From: Burkholderiaceae bacterium
GTDB lineage: Bacteria; Pseudomonadota; Gammaproteobacteria; Burkholderiales; Burkholderiaceae_C
Length of the DNA: 64,000 nt
Direction: 5' to 3'
NCBI GenBank assembly: GCA_030123545.1
Contig: CP126124.1
Coordinates: 1,798,001-1,862,000, forward strand
Made by a program: the position numbers and the translations under genes. Position 1 is the first letter of the stretch, and each line of letters begins with the position of its first letter. This document shows, in pieces, positions 28,891 to 37,031 of this stretch. The notes under the pieces are model-generated. The model searched no databases. It saw nothing but the letters and a program-made list of their open reading frames with translations, and was not told the origin of the DNA.

Positions 28891-29033
28891 GGAAGTTCGT
28901 CTTTCGATGAGCGGTGGGGCCAAGGGATGCCGGTGGTGACGCCGACAATGCAGCAGCGTCGAGTATGCATCGTCCCGCATAGGCCGACCGGCGAAGGGGA
29001 TGTCGGCCGATTCGCTGCGGCACAATCGCTTCC

Positions 29034-29855
29034 ATGCTGATGTACCCACATATCAACCCGGTTGCGTTGCAGATCGGGCCACTGGCGATCCACTGGTACG
29101 GCCTCACTTATCTCGTCGGCTTTGCGCTGTTCATGGGATTGGGCGTGCTGCGCCTCAGGCACGAACCCTATGCGTCGATCACCGGCCCCGGCGCCTGGAG
29201 CCGGCGCAACGTCGAGGATCTGTTGTTCATCGGCGTGATGGGTGTGGTGATCGGCGGGCGCCTCGGCTACTGCCTGTTCTACCAGCCCGCGTATTACGCT
29301 GCGCACCCGCTGCAGGTGTTCGCGGTGTGGCAGGGCGGCATGAGCTTTCATGGCGGCATGCTGGGGGTGTTCGCGGCGATGTTCTGGTTCGCGCATTCGC
29401 GCGGCAAGCCCTGGCTGCAGGTCGCGGACTTCGTTGCACCCTGCGTGCCGACCGGTCTTGCGGCCGGGCGCATCGGCAACTTCATCAACGGTGAACTGTG
29501 GGGGCGCTTTTGCGATGTGAACCTGCCGTGGTGCATGGTGTACCCGCAAAGCGGCTCGATGCGCCCGCGCCATCCGTCGGAGATCTACGAATTCCTGCTC
29601 GAAGGCGTGCTGCTGTTCGTGCTGCTGTGGCTGTATGCGCGCCGGCCGCGGCGCATGGGCCAGGTGTCGGGCGCGTTCCTGGTCGGCTACGGCGTGCTGC
29701 GCTTCATCGCCGAATTCTTCCGTGCTCCGGACAGTTTTCTGGGCCTGCTCGCGCTCAATCTCAGCATGGGGCAGTGGCTGTGCCTGCCGATGATCGCGGC
29801 CGGGATCGCGCTCTGGTGGTGGGCCAGCCGCCGAACCGATCTGGCCACTGCGTGA
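29034..29855 (+). CDS. lgt: prolipoprotein diacylglyceryl transferase
   Basis: Inner-membrane enzyme that adds diacylglycerol to the lipobox cysteine of lipoprotein precursors. 273 residues with about seven transmembrane segments. The Lgt signature GRIGNFINGELWGR (about residues 143-156) and GGMSFHGGMLG are intact. Start at the first or second ATG (29034 or 29040). Divergent from ilvD. Confidence 0.97.
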   Translation: MLMYPHINPVALQIGPLAIHWYGLTYLVGFALFMGLGVLRLRHEPYASITGPGAWSRRNVEDLLFIGVMGVVIGGRLGYCLFYQPAYYAAHPLQVFAVWQGGMSFHGGMLGVFAAMFWFAHSRGKPWLQVADFVAPCVPTGLAAGRIGNFINGELWGRFCDVNLPWCMVYPQSGSMRPRHPSEIYEFLLEGVLLFVLLWLYARRPRRMGQVSGAFLVGYGVLRFIAEFFRAPDSFLGLLALNLSMGQWLCLPMIAAGIALWWWASRRTDLATA

Positions 29856-29871
29856 GCCGGATCCGGGGGCC

Positions 29872-29935
29872 GCGGTTTTTCATCAATGTTATTCGAAGTA
29901 AGCCTGCGCCTGGTATTGATAGTTTGCTATGAATA
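29872..29935. repeat. possible diverged copy of the palindromic repeat
   Basis: AT-rich block with TTGATAGTTTGCTATGAATAA just at the start of the malonyl-CoA decarboxylase gene, and GCCTGCGCC before it. It shares words with copies A and B on the other strand but lacks their clean hairpins, so membership is uncertain. Confidence 0.3.
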
Positions 29936-31362
29936 AAGAAGCAAACCGCGCTGCTGCGGACGCCGCCGATGGGTCCGGCGCCCGCACGATGCGGGAGCGG
30001 ATCGGTGCGTTTCTGGGGCGTGGCCGCAAGGATTCGTCGCCGCCCGTGCCGGGCGAACAGCGCGAGGCGCCGGCGTCGCGCGTGCTGCGCCGTACGCTGG
30101 CCGCGCTGCAGGCCGTCAACGACCCGGCCATCAGCGACGTCGAGGGCGGCCGTCGCGCCGCCGAGGTGGCCGCCTGGTACGCCAGCGCCGGCGCCGAGGA
30201 GCGGCGTGCGTTCTGGCTGCTGCTGTGCGAACGGTTCGCGCCCGACATCGGCGCGCTCGATGCGGCGCGTGCCGCCTACGAGGCCGCAAGCGGCACGCCC
30301 GGCGAGGCGCGCGCCGAGGTGGCGCTGCGCAAGGCATTGACCCCGCCGCGCACGCGCCTGCTGCAACGCTTCGCTGCATTTCCTGGCGGCCTGCGCTTCC
30401 TGATCGGCCTGCGCGCCGAACTGCTGCCGCTCGTGAAGAGCGACGCGCGCCTGCTGGCGCTGGAAGCCGAGCTGGAAGGCTTGTTCTCGGCCTGGTTCGA
30501 CGTCGGCCTGCTGGAACTGCGCCGCATCAGCTGGAACTCGCCGGCCGCGCTGGTGGAGAAGCTGATCGAATACGAGGCGGTGCACGGTATCCGAAGCTGG
30601 ACCGACGCGAAGAACCGGCTCGACGAGGACCGGCGCTGCTACGGGTTCTTCCACCCAGGTCTGCCGGGCGAGCCGCTGATCTTCGTCGAGGTGGCGCTGC
30701 TCGCAGGCATGGGCGCGGGCATCGTGCCGCTGCTGGACGAAACCGCGGCTGCCGTCGACCTGAAGAAGGCGACCACCGCGATCTTCTATTCGATCAACAG
30801 CACGCAGCGGGGCCTGAACGGCGTCAGCTTCGGCGATTCGCTGATCAAGCGCGTGGTGGAAATCCTGCAGGAAGAGTTTCCACGGCTGAAGACGTTTGCG
30901 ACCCTGTCGCCGATGCCCGGCTTGCGCACCTGGGTGACCCGGCACGCGGTCGAATTGAGCGCATCTTTGTCAGCGCGTCAGCGGCAGGCGCTGGCCAGCG
31001 ATCTCGGCATCAAGGGCGAACTCGGGGCGCCGCAACTGCTGGCGGCGCTGGATGGCGTCGCGCAGTTGACCGAGCGAGCCGCGCTCGCGCGCTGGCTGCT
31101 GCGCGCCGCTGCCCGCTACCTGGGCGCCACGCAGGGCGACGCCGGCCGACCGGTCGACGCCGTCGCGCGCTTCCACCTCGGCAACGGCGCGCGCGTCGAG
31201 CGCCTCAACTGGCTGGCCGACCCGTCACCGAAGGGTCTGCGGCAATCCTGGGGCTTGATGGTGAACTACCTGTACGATCCGAAGCGCCTCGACAAGCACC
31301 GCGCCATGCTGGCCCGCGGGAAGATTCCGCTGTCGGGCGCCGTGGAAAACCTACAAGATTGA
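29929..31362 (+). CDS. matA: malonyl-CoA decarboxylase
   Basis: Converts malonyl-CoA to acetyl-CoA and CO2. 477 residues, typical bacterial MCD length. An N-terminal helical domain (to about 195) is followed by a GNAT-like catalytic domain with NSTQRGLNGVSFGDSLIKRV, FATLSPMPG carrying the conserved Ser, and FHLGNGARVERLNWLAD carrying the conserved His. Two bases separate its stop from the malonyl-CoA synthetase start, so malonate can be activated and decarboxylated by one transcript. No malonate transporter or MatR regulator is beside it. Confidence 0.95.
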   Translation: MNKEANRAAADAADGSGARTMRERIGAFLGRGRKDSSPPVPGEQREAPASRVLRRTLAALQAVNDPAISDVEGGRRAAEVAAWYASAGAEERRAFWLLLCERFAPDIGALDAARAAYEAASGTPGEARAEVALRKALTPPRTRLLQRFAAFPGGLRFLIGLRAELLPLVKSDARLLALEAELEGLFSAWFDVGLLELRRISWNSPAALVEKLIEYEAVHGIRSWTDAKNRLDEDRRCYGFFHPGLPGEPLIFVEVALLAGMGAGIVPLLDETAAAVDLKKATTAIFYSINSTQRGLNGVSFGDSLIKRVVEILQEEFPRLKTFATLSPMPGLRTWVTRHAVELSASLSARQRQALASDLGIKGELGAPQLLAALDGVAQLTERAALARWLLRAAARYLGATQGDAGRPVDAVARFHLGNGARVERLNWLADPSPKGLRQSWGLMVNYLYDPKRLDKHRAMLARGKIPLSGAVENLQD

Positions 31363-31364
31363 CC

Positions 31365-32912
31365 ATGCCCCAACCCAACCAAAATTTGTTCGCCGTCCTG
31401 CGGGACGCGTTTCCGGCCGATCTCGACGGCATCGCCGTCGAGACCGACGACGCTCTGCGCTATTCCTGGCGCGACCTCGATCGCGCGAGCGCGATGCTCG
31501 CGAACCTGCTGGCTTCGCTCGCGTTGCCGGAAGGCAGCCGGATCGCGGTGCAGGTCGAAAAATCGGTCGAGGCGATGCTGCTGTACCTGGCGACGCTGCG
31601 CGCAGGCTACGTGTACCTGCCGCTGAACATCGCATACCAAAGCGCCGAGATCGAGTACTTCATAGCCAACGCCGAGCCGGCGGTGGTGGTTTGCACGCCG
31701 AAGAACTTTTCCTGGGTCAGCAAGATCGCGTTCAAGGCCGGCACGCGTCATGTGTTCACGCTGGGCGACGACCGCAGCGGGAGCCTGCTCGAGCGCGCCG
31801 CGCACCACGCCGACCGGCATGCGGTGGCCGAGCGCAGCGCCGACGACCTCGCGGTGATCATCTACACCAGCGGCACGACCGGCCGCAGCAAGGGCGCGAT
31901 GCTGAGCCACGGCAACATCGCGAGCAACGCGCGCGTGCTCAAGGACTACTGGGGCTGGCGCGGTGACGACGTGCTGATCCATGCGCTGCCGATCTTCCAC
32001 GTGCACGGCCTGTTCGTCGCGATCCACGGCGCGCTGCTCGCCGGCGCGAAGATGCTCTGGTTCCACAAGTTCGATCCCGCGGCGGTGATGGCGCGGCTGC
32101 CCGAGGCCACGGTATTCATGGGCGTTCCGACGCTGTACGTGCGTATGCTGGCCGAGCCGGCGCTGGACCGGGACACGGCGCACCGCATGCGACTGTTCGT
32201 GTCGGGTTCGGCGCCGCTCTTGATCGAGACCTTCGACGCCTGGCGCCGCCGCACCGGGCACACCATTCTCGAGCGCTACGGCATGAGCGAGACCGGCATG
32301 CTGACCTCGAACCCTTACGCGGCGGACGCGCGCCATGGCGGCGAGAGCGAGCGCCGCGGCGGCACGGTCGGATTCCCGCTGCCGGGCGTCGAACTACGGG
32401 TGCAGGGGGACGACGGCCAGGTGCTTGCCGCCGGCGAGGTCGGCGCGATCGTGGTCAAGGGGCCGAACGTGTTCAAGGGCTATTGGCGCATGCCCGAGAA
32501 GACGCGCGAGGAATTCACGACGGACGGTTTCTTCAAGACCGGCGACGTGGGGAGGATCGATGCGCGCGGCTACGTGACCATCGTCGGGCGCGCGAAGGAC
32601 CTGATCATCAGCGGCGGCTACAACGTGTACCCGGCGGAGATCGAGAGCTTCATCAACGAGATGCCCGGCGTCTCCGAGAGCGCGGTCGTTGGCGTGCCGC
32701 ACCCGGACTTCGGCGAGGTCGGCGTCGCGGTGGTGGTGCCGCGCGCGCATGCGGCCCTCGACCCGGAGCGCATCCTCGCCGAGCTGAAGGCGCGGCTTGC
32801 GAACTACAAGATCCCGAAGCGCTGCTTCGTCGCAAGTGAACTGCCGCGCAACACGATGGGCAAGGTGCAGAAGAATCAGCTGCGCAAGCAGCACGAGGCG
32901 CTGTTCGGCTGA
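31365..32912 (+). CDS. matB: malonyl-CoA synthetase (AMP-forming)
   Basis: 515-residue acyl-CoA synthetase. AMP-site motif IIYTSGTTGRSKGAM, YGMSETGM and TGDVGRIDARGYVTIVGR, with the C-terminal catalytic lysine in RNTMGKVQKNQL. Pairing with malonyl-CoA decarboxylase identifies malonate as the likely substrate; by sequence alone another short dicarboxylate or acyl acid would be possible. The ATG at 31365 is used; the longer upstream frame lies inside the decarboxylase gene. Confidence 0.92.
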   Translation: MPQPNQNLFAVLRDAFPADLDGIAVETDDALRYSWRDLDRASAMLANLLASLALPEGSRIAVQVEKSVEAMLLYLATLRAGYVYLPLNIAYQSAEIEYFIANAEPAVVVCTPKNFSWVSKIAFKAGTRHVFTLGDDRSGSLLERAAHHADRHAVAERSADDLAVIIYTSGTTGRSKGAMLSHGNIASNARVLKDYWGWRGDDVLIHALPIFHVHGLFVAIHGALLAGAKMLWFHKFDPAAVMARLPEATVFMGVPTLYVRMLAEPALDRDTAHRMRLFVSGSAPLLIETFDAWRRRTGHTILERYGMSETGMLTSNPYAADARHGGESERRGGTVGFPLPGVELRVQGDDGQVLAAGEVGAIVVKGPNVFKGYWRMPEKTREEFTTDGFFKTGDVGRIDARGYVTIVGRAKDLIISGGYNVYPAEIESFINEMPGVSESAVVGVPHPDFGEVGVAVVVPRAHAALDPERILAELKARLANYKIPKRCFVASELPRNTMGKVQKNQLRKQHEALFG

Positions 32913-32928
32913 GCGCCAACCGGCACCG

Positions 32929-33720
32929 TCAGCGCGCGTCCGGCGCGGTCGCGAGCCGCTCCAGCGCCGGCCGGTCGAGCACGCGGATGTGACGATGCTT
33001 GACCTCGATCACGCCGTCTTCCGCGAACTTCGAGAAGGTGCGGCTGACGGTCTCGAGCTTCAGGCCCAGGTAGCTGCCGATTTCCTCGCGCGTCATGCGC
33101 AGCACCAGTTCGGAACTCGAGAAGCCGCGCGCATGCAGCCGCCGCAGCAGGTTCAGCAGAAACGCCGCGAGCCGCTCTTCGGCGCGCATGCTGCCGAGCA
33201 GCAGCATCACGTTGTTCACCCGCACGATCTCGCGACTCATGATCCGGTGCAGATGGTGCTGCATCGCCGGCACGTCGCGCGACAGATCCTCGATCCCGTT
33301 GAACGGCAGCACGCAGATTTCGGCGTCCTCCAGCGCGATCGCGTCGCAGCTGTGGCGCCCATTGACGATGCCGTCGAGGCCGACGACCTCGCCGCCCATC
33401 TGGAACCCGGTCACCTGGTCGCGCCCGTCTTCGGTCGTGATGCAGGTCTTGAAGAAGCCGCTGTGCACCGCGTACAACGACGAGAACCGTTCCCCGGCAT
33501 GAAACAGCGCCTGGCCCCGCTTGATGCGGCGCCGTGTCACCACCAGATCGTCGACACGGTCCATCTCGGCGGCGCTCAGGTCGATCGGCATGCACAGCTC
33601 GCGCAGACTGCAACTGGAGCAGGCGACCTGGGTCGAATGCGCGGTGACGGCGCTGCCCGCAGCCCTGTCGAGCCCGGCAGTCTGTCGCACGGCTTGGGCT
33701 TCCTCGCGTGACTTCAGCAT
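32929..33720 (-). CDS. fnr: FNR-type oxygen-sensing transcription regulator
   Basis: 263-residue Crp/Fnr regulator. Cys34, Cys37, Cys43 (ACSSCSLRELC) and Cys136 (EDAEICVLPF) correspond to the four 4Fe-4S ligands of E. coli FNR, so it should dimerise and bind DNA when oxygen is absent. The recognition helix EEIGSYLGLKLETVSRTFSKF has the E-xx-SR contact residues for TTGAT-type half-sites. The ATG at 33720 has GGAGGT 6 bases upstream, which rules out the TTG four codons earlier. Divergent from hemN with an FNR box between, suggesting autoregulation. Two other FNR-type targets appear: hemN and norCB. Confidence 0.95.
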   Translation of the reverse strand: MLKSREEAQAVRQTAGLDRAAGSAVTAHSTQVACSSCSLRELCMPIDLSAAEMDRVDDLVVTRRRIKRGQALFHAGERFSSLYAVHSGFFKTCITTEDGRDQVTGFQMGGEVVGLDGIVNGRHSCDAIALEDAEICVLPFNGIEDLSRDVPAMQHHLHRIMSREIVRVNNVMLLLGSMRAEERLAAFLLNLLRRLHARGFSSSELVLRMTREEIGSYLGLKLETVSRTFSKFAEDGVIEVKHRHIRVLDRPALERLATAPDAR

Positions 33721-33771
33721 CCCGACCTCCAATCGTTCCCTGACGTGGGACGACCTCCAGTATCGCCCAAA

Positions 33772-33785
33772 TTGAGACAGGTCAA
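33772..33785. promoter_or_regulatory. FNR box between fnr and hemN
   Basis: TTGAG-ACAG-GTCAA matches the FNR consensus TTGAT-N4-ATCAA in spacing and in four of five bases per half-site. It lies 57 bases before the hemN ATG and about 52 before the fnr ATG. A class II arrangement toward hemN would need a start site near 33820, where the -10 is weak. Confidence 0.8.
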
Positions 33786-33841
33786 GGCGGCGGGACAGCC
33801 GGACTGCGACAGTTAGGAGTCAGCGCAGCTATTGATCGCCA

Positions 33842-35224
33842 ATGACTATCGTTTCGCCCGAGTTGCTCGCCAGGTTCGACGTGCCCGGGCCGCGTTACAC
33901 CTCCTACCCGACGGCGGACCGGTTCGTCGAGGCATTCACCGCCGACGAGCACGAACGGGCGCTGCGCCAGCGTCAAAACAGCGGTGCCGGCGCCGGGCTG
34001 CCGCTGTCGCTGTACGTGCACATTCCCTTCTGCGAGTCGCTGTGTTACTACTGCGCGTGCAACAAGATCATCACGCGGCACCACGAGCGCGCCCAGCCGT
34101 ACCTTGAATACTTGAAGCGCGAGGTCGAACTGCACACGGCCCAGCTCGGCGGCGGCCAGCCGGTCAGCCAGCTGCATCTCGGCGGCGGCAGCCCGACTTT
34201 CCTTGCCGACAGCGAGCTGCGCGAACTGCTGGCGATGCTGCGAAGCCATTTCCAGTTCGCGCCTGACATCGAAGCGTCGATCGAGGTCGATCCGCGCACC
34301 GTCAACGCATCGCGGCTGGCCGTACTCGCAGAACTCGGTTTCAACCGCCTGAGTTTCGGTGTCCAGGACTTCGACCCCGAGGTGCAGAAGGCGGTGCATC
34401 GGATGCAACCTGCCGCGCAGGTGTTCGCGCTGATGGAGGCGGCGCGCGCGCTGGCCTTCGACTCGGTCAACGTCGACCTGATCTACGGCCTGCCGCGCCA
34501 GACGCCGGCATCGTTCGATCGCACGCTGGCGCAGGTCACCCAACTCAGGCCGGACCGGGTCGCGCTGTACGCGTACGCCCATCTGCCCGAGCGCTTCAAG
34601 CCGCAGCGCCGCATCGCGGCCACCGAACTGCCGGCCGGCGCCGACAAGCTGCAGATGCTGTCGCGCTCGATCGCGGCGTTCCTGGACGCGGGCTACGAGT
34701 ACATCGGCATGGACCATTTCGCGCTGCCGCAGGACGCGCTCGCCGTGGCCCGGCGCCAGGGCCGGTTGCAGCGCAACTTCCAGGGCTACAGCACCCAGCC
34801 CGACTGCGATCTGATCGGTCTGGGGGTGTCGGCGATCAGCCGGGTCGGCGCCAGCTACAGCCAGAACGCGAAGACGCTGGACGCCTACTACGACGCTCTC
34901 GCCCAGGGCCGCCTGCCGGTCGCGCGCGGCCTCGCGCTCGATCGCGACGATCTGGTGCGCCGCAGCGTCATCATGGCGTTGATGTGCCAGGGCGATCTGC
35001 GCTTCGAGCCGGTCGAGCTCGCGTTCCTGCTTGACTTCCCGAGTTATTTCGCCCCCGAACTCGACGCATTGCGTCCGCTCGCCGATCGCGGCCTGGTCGA
35101 GTTCGGCGACGCCGGCATCCGGGTCACCACGGTCGGCTGGTACTTCGTGCGCGCGATCGCGATGGTGTTCGACCGCTACCTGCAGGCCGATCGCAACCGC
35201 GCCCGTTATTCGAAGATCATCTGA
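33842..35224 (+). CDS. hemN: oxygen-independent coproporphyrinogen III oxidase (radical SAM)
   Basis: Anaerobic heme synthesis step converting coproporphyrinogen III to protoporphyrinogen IX. 460 residues. The radical-SAM cysteines C64, C68, C71 and the extra C73 (PFCESLCYYCACNK) align with E. coli HemN. The N-terminal PGPRYTSYPTA segment and the C-terminal HemN domain are complete, separating it from the HemW type. Controlled in all likelihood by the FNR box upstream. Confidence 0.97.
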   Translation: MTIVSPELLARFDVPGPRYTSYPTADRFVEAFTADEHERALRQRQNSGAGAGLPLSLYVHIPFCESLCYYCACNKIITRHHERAQPYLEYLKREVELHTAQLGGGQPVSQLHLGGGSPTFLADSELRELLAMLRSHFQFAPDIEASIEVDPRTVNASRLAVLAELGFNRLSFGVQDFDPEVQKAVHRMQPAAQVFALMEAARALAFDSVNVDLIYGLPRQTPASFDRTLAQVTQLRPDRVALYAYAHLPERFKPQRRIAATELPAGADKLQMLSRSIAAFLDAGYEYIGMDHFALPQDALAVARRQGRLQRNFQGYSTQPDCDLIGLGVSAISRVGASYSQNAKTLDAYYDALAQGRLPVARGLALDRDDLVRRSVIMALMCQGDLRFEPVELAFLLDFPSYFAPELDALRPLADRGLVEFGDAGIRVTTVGWYFVRAIAMVFDRYLQADRNRARYSKII

Positions 35225-35279
35225 GCCGCTCCACCGCACTTGGCATCGCCTGCGGTGCATCAAGCGCAAAGGAGCACAA

Positions 35280-35397
35280 GGCCGCGGAGCAGGCCATGCG
35301 CGAGCGCCCGCGGAACTGGCTTTGCCAGGCCGCTGGGTGCGTCCCCTTGAGGGGGGCGAAGCGACACGCAGTGCGCGCAGCCTGGGGGTGGTTCACT
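35280..35397. repeat. GC-rich dispersed repeat, copy 2
   Basis: About 118 bases matching 27076-27196 almost throughout, with a few substitutions and one gap of about 4 bases. Contains CCCCTTGAGGGG. Its right end meets the stop codon of the minus-strand DUF190 gene, the same relation as copy 1 to ilvD, so it may act as a 3' end signal. Confidence 0.8.
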
Positions 35398-35721
35398 TCA
35401 CTCGCCATTGCCGACGTAGCCCAGTGTCGCCGGCAGCTTGATGTAAAAGAGCTTGATCTGCTCCGCGGCCAGTTCGGCCAGCAGCCGCTCGGCATCTTCT
35501 TCCTTCAGCGCAAATCCGACCTCGACGTAGACATCGCCGGCCAGCTCGAAGAAGCGCTGCTCGTGCAGCCGGCCGTGATGGCCGAACGACGCGATCGCGC
35601 GGAACGCAGAACCGCCCTTGATGCCGAGCTTCTTCGCGTGCTCGAGCAACCACTCGTAGGCGAGGATGCCGTGATAACGGCGGCGCTCGGGCACGTAGAA
35701 CTTGAGGTAGATGCCGTCCAT
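35398..35721 (-). CDS. DUF190 domain protein
   Basis: 107 residues, PII-like alpha/beta fold family DUF190. The stretches FYVPERRRYHGILAYEWLLEHAKKLGIKGGSAFRAI and SFGHHGRLHEQRFFEL are characteristic (conserved GHHG). Genes of this family often accompany crcB; here it lies 31 bases behind crcB and downstream of the same fluoride riboswitch, so a role in fluoride tolerance is likely but the mechanism is unknown. Confidence 0.9.
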   Translation of the reverse strand: MDGIYLKFYVPERRRYHGILAYEWLLEHAKKLGIKGGSAFRAIASFGHHGRLHEQRFFELAGDVYVEVGFALKEEDAERLLAELAAEQIKLFYIKLPATLGYVGNGE

Positions 35722-35752
35722 CAGTACGCTCCTTGTGTTTTGCCCGGCCCGG

Positions 35753-36142
35753 TCAGAAACGGCTGACCAGCAACTGCACGATCAGCATGCCGACCGCGGT
35801 CAGCGCCAGCGAACCCACCAGGTGAATGCCCATGTGCGCCAGGGCCCAGCCATATTCCTGCCGGCTGATCAGCGTGACGGCCTCGAGCGAGAAGGTCGAG
35901 AAGGTGGTCAGCCCGCCCATGAAGCCGGTGATGATCATCAGCCGCCATTCCGGCGCGAACTCGGTGTAGTGGCTGAAGAACGCGTTCGCGACCCCGATCA
36001 ACAGCCCGCCGATCAGGTTCGCGGCCAGCGTGCCGAGCGGCAGCGTCGGAAACACCGGGTTCAACTGCATGCCGAGCCACCAGCGCAGCAGCGCGCCGAA
36101 TCCGGCGCCACCAAAGATTGCAAAAACCGCCATATTGCCCAT
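35753..36142 (-). CDS. crcB: fluoride efflux channel CrcB/Fluc
   Basis: 129-residue small membrane protein with four transmembrane helices. GALLRWWLG, GTLAANLIGG and GFMGGLTTFSTFSLEA are the conserved Fluc motifs, including the Phe/Ser/Thr pore residues. It forms a dual-topology dimer that expels fluoride. ATG 36142 has AAGGG upstream; ATG 36133 is a possible alternative. Preceded by a fluoride riboswitch on the same strand. Confidence 0.95.
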   Translation of the reverse strand: MGNMAVFAIFGGAGFGALLRWWLGMQLNPVFPTLPLGTLAANLIGGLLIGVANAFFSHYTEFAPEWRLMIITGFMGGLTTFSTFSLEAVTLISRQEYGWALAHMGIHLVGSLALTAVGMLIVQLLVSRF

Positions 36143-36246
36143 CAAGCCGCATCCCTTCGTCGTAACGGACCGGGGCGGTCGAATCGGCTCGGCAGGCGCT
36201 AGGGAACAAGAAATGGCCTACACCGATCCGACCGGGACCCGGGGGC

Positions 36247-36292
36247 AGGCATCATTAGCCCTCACGGGCGGTTCTGGAGGAATGCCATCTCC
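36247..36292 (-). promoter_or_regulatory. fluoride riboswitch (crcB motif)
   Basis: On the minus strand the leader reads GGAGATGGCATTCCTCC, then AGAACCGCC, a short loop, GGGCTAATGATGCCT. These are the conserved pieces of the fluoride aptamer: the GG-GATGG stem, the AACCGCC segment and the CTGATGATGCCT-like end that forms the pseudoknot. It lies about 105 bases before crcB. How it switches (terminator or RBS masking) is not clear from the downstream sequence. Confidence 0.92.
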
Positions 36293-36668
36293 ATTCGATA
36301 CGGCTGCGGATTATAGAAGCAGGCCCGCAGAGTCCGGCCGGGCCGCGCGCCGCGGCGATCGAACAGAACACAAAACGAGGGTGTCTGCAAATGCCGCCGG
36401 ACCTGCATCCTGAACCGGGGTTCAGGTGGGCGAGGGCAGCCAGGCATTGGGTTCATCTGACGCGAGATGATCACGCCTGCCAGGCGATGTACCAAGCCCG
36501 GGCTCTATGAGCATTGGTTCAAGGAAATTAAAGCCCGGCAGCACCGCAGACCTCTTCATTGTAGGCGTGTGGCAGCGGTCTGGATACTCCTTGTGTAGCC
36601 GACTGTTCTGCGTTCTCCCGACGGTATGAGCGGCACGCGGCGAACGACTTTACCGCCGAGCCGTGCCA

Positions 36669-36698
36669 TTGACGGCACGCTTGCCATTCGCTTATCAT
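36669..36698 (+). promoter_or_regulatory. sigma70-like promoter for the complex I-like operon
   Basis: TTGACG (36669-36674), 18-base spacer, TATCAT (36693-36698). A start near 36705 would give a leader of about 325 bases containing both inverted repeats. Prediction only. Confidence 0.55.
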
Positions 36699-36724
36699 GA
36701 CCCGCAGGAGCTGACATTCCTCCT

Positions 36725-36745
36725 ACCTTGACCCGACGTCAAGGT
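36725..36745. promoter_or_regulatory. inverted repeat ACCTTGAC-N5-GTCAAGGT
   Basis: Perfect 8-base arms with a 5-base centre (CCGAC). The TTGAC/GTCAA half-sites resemble FNR sites, but the spacing is one base longer than an FNR box, so another regulator or an RNA hairpin is equally likely. About 20-40 bases after the predicted transcription start. Confidence 0.6.
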
Positions 36746-36768
36746 GAACCGCCGCAGTGGCCGATGAT

Positions 36769-36800
36769 GTCTACATGACCTGGTTTTCAGGTATGTAGAC
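36769..36800. promoter_or_regulatory. long interrupted palindrome in the operon leader
   Basis: Arms GTCTACAT and ATGTAGAC (8 bases) plus inner arms ACCTG and CAGGT (one base bulged) around a GTTTT loop, 32 bases in all. This is far better than expected by chance and would act as an operator or a stable RNA hairpin. No known motif assigned. Confidence 0.6.
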
Positions 36801-37031
36801 CCGCCATGCGCGCAGTACCTCTTCGATTCGACGCGACGATCGCCCGAGCAGGCAGCGGAGAAACGCTGCATGCGGGGGCCGGGCGTGATCGCGCCGCACG
36901 GCCTGCTGTCCGTTCGAGATCACGCCGTTGCACGCCGGCGCTTTGGCGACCGGTGCAGCGTGCGTTCGTGACGGTGGATCACTCACCCGGCAGCTGCCGC
37001 ACGCGCGTCGCCGCGGGTAGAGGTTGAACGC

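Larger units (their letters stand above)
36293..37031. other. long non-coding region before the complex I-like operon
   Basis: About 740 bases with no convincing protein gene. It contains the crcB promoter region on one strand and, on the other, a sigma70-like promoter and two inverted repeats described separately. A frame at 36806-37027 encodes only Arg/Ala-rich sequence without homology and is not called. Confidence 0.6.

Noticed and set aside
36640..36700. Possible sigma54 promoter before the complex I-like operon
   Set aside because: GG and GC elements are present but not 10 bases apart; a sigma70-like promoter fits better.
36725..36745. Canonical FNR box before the complex I-like operon
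   Set aside because: Half-sites fit, but the spacer is five bases, not four; kept only as an unassigned inverted repeat.
36806..37027. 73-codon frame in the leader of the complex I-like operon
   Set aside because: Arg/Ala-rich with no homology or ribosome binding site, and it overlaps the structured leader.
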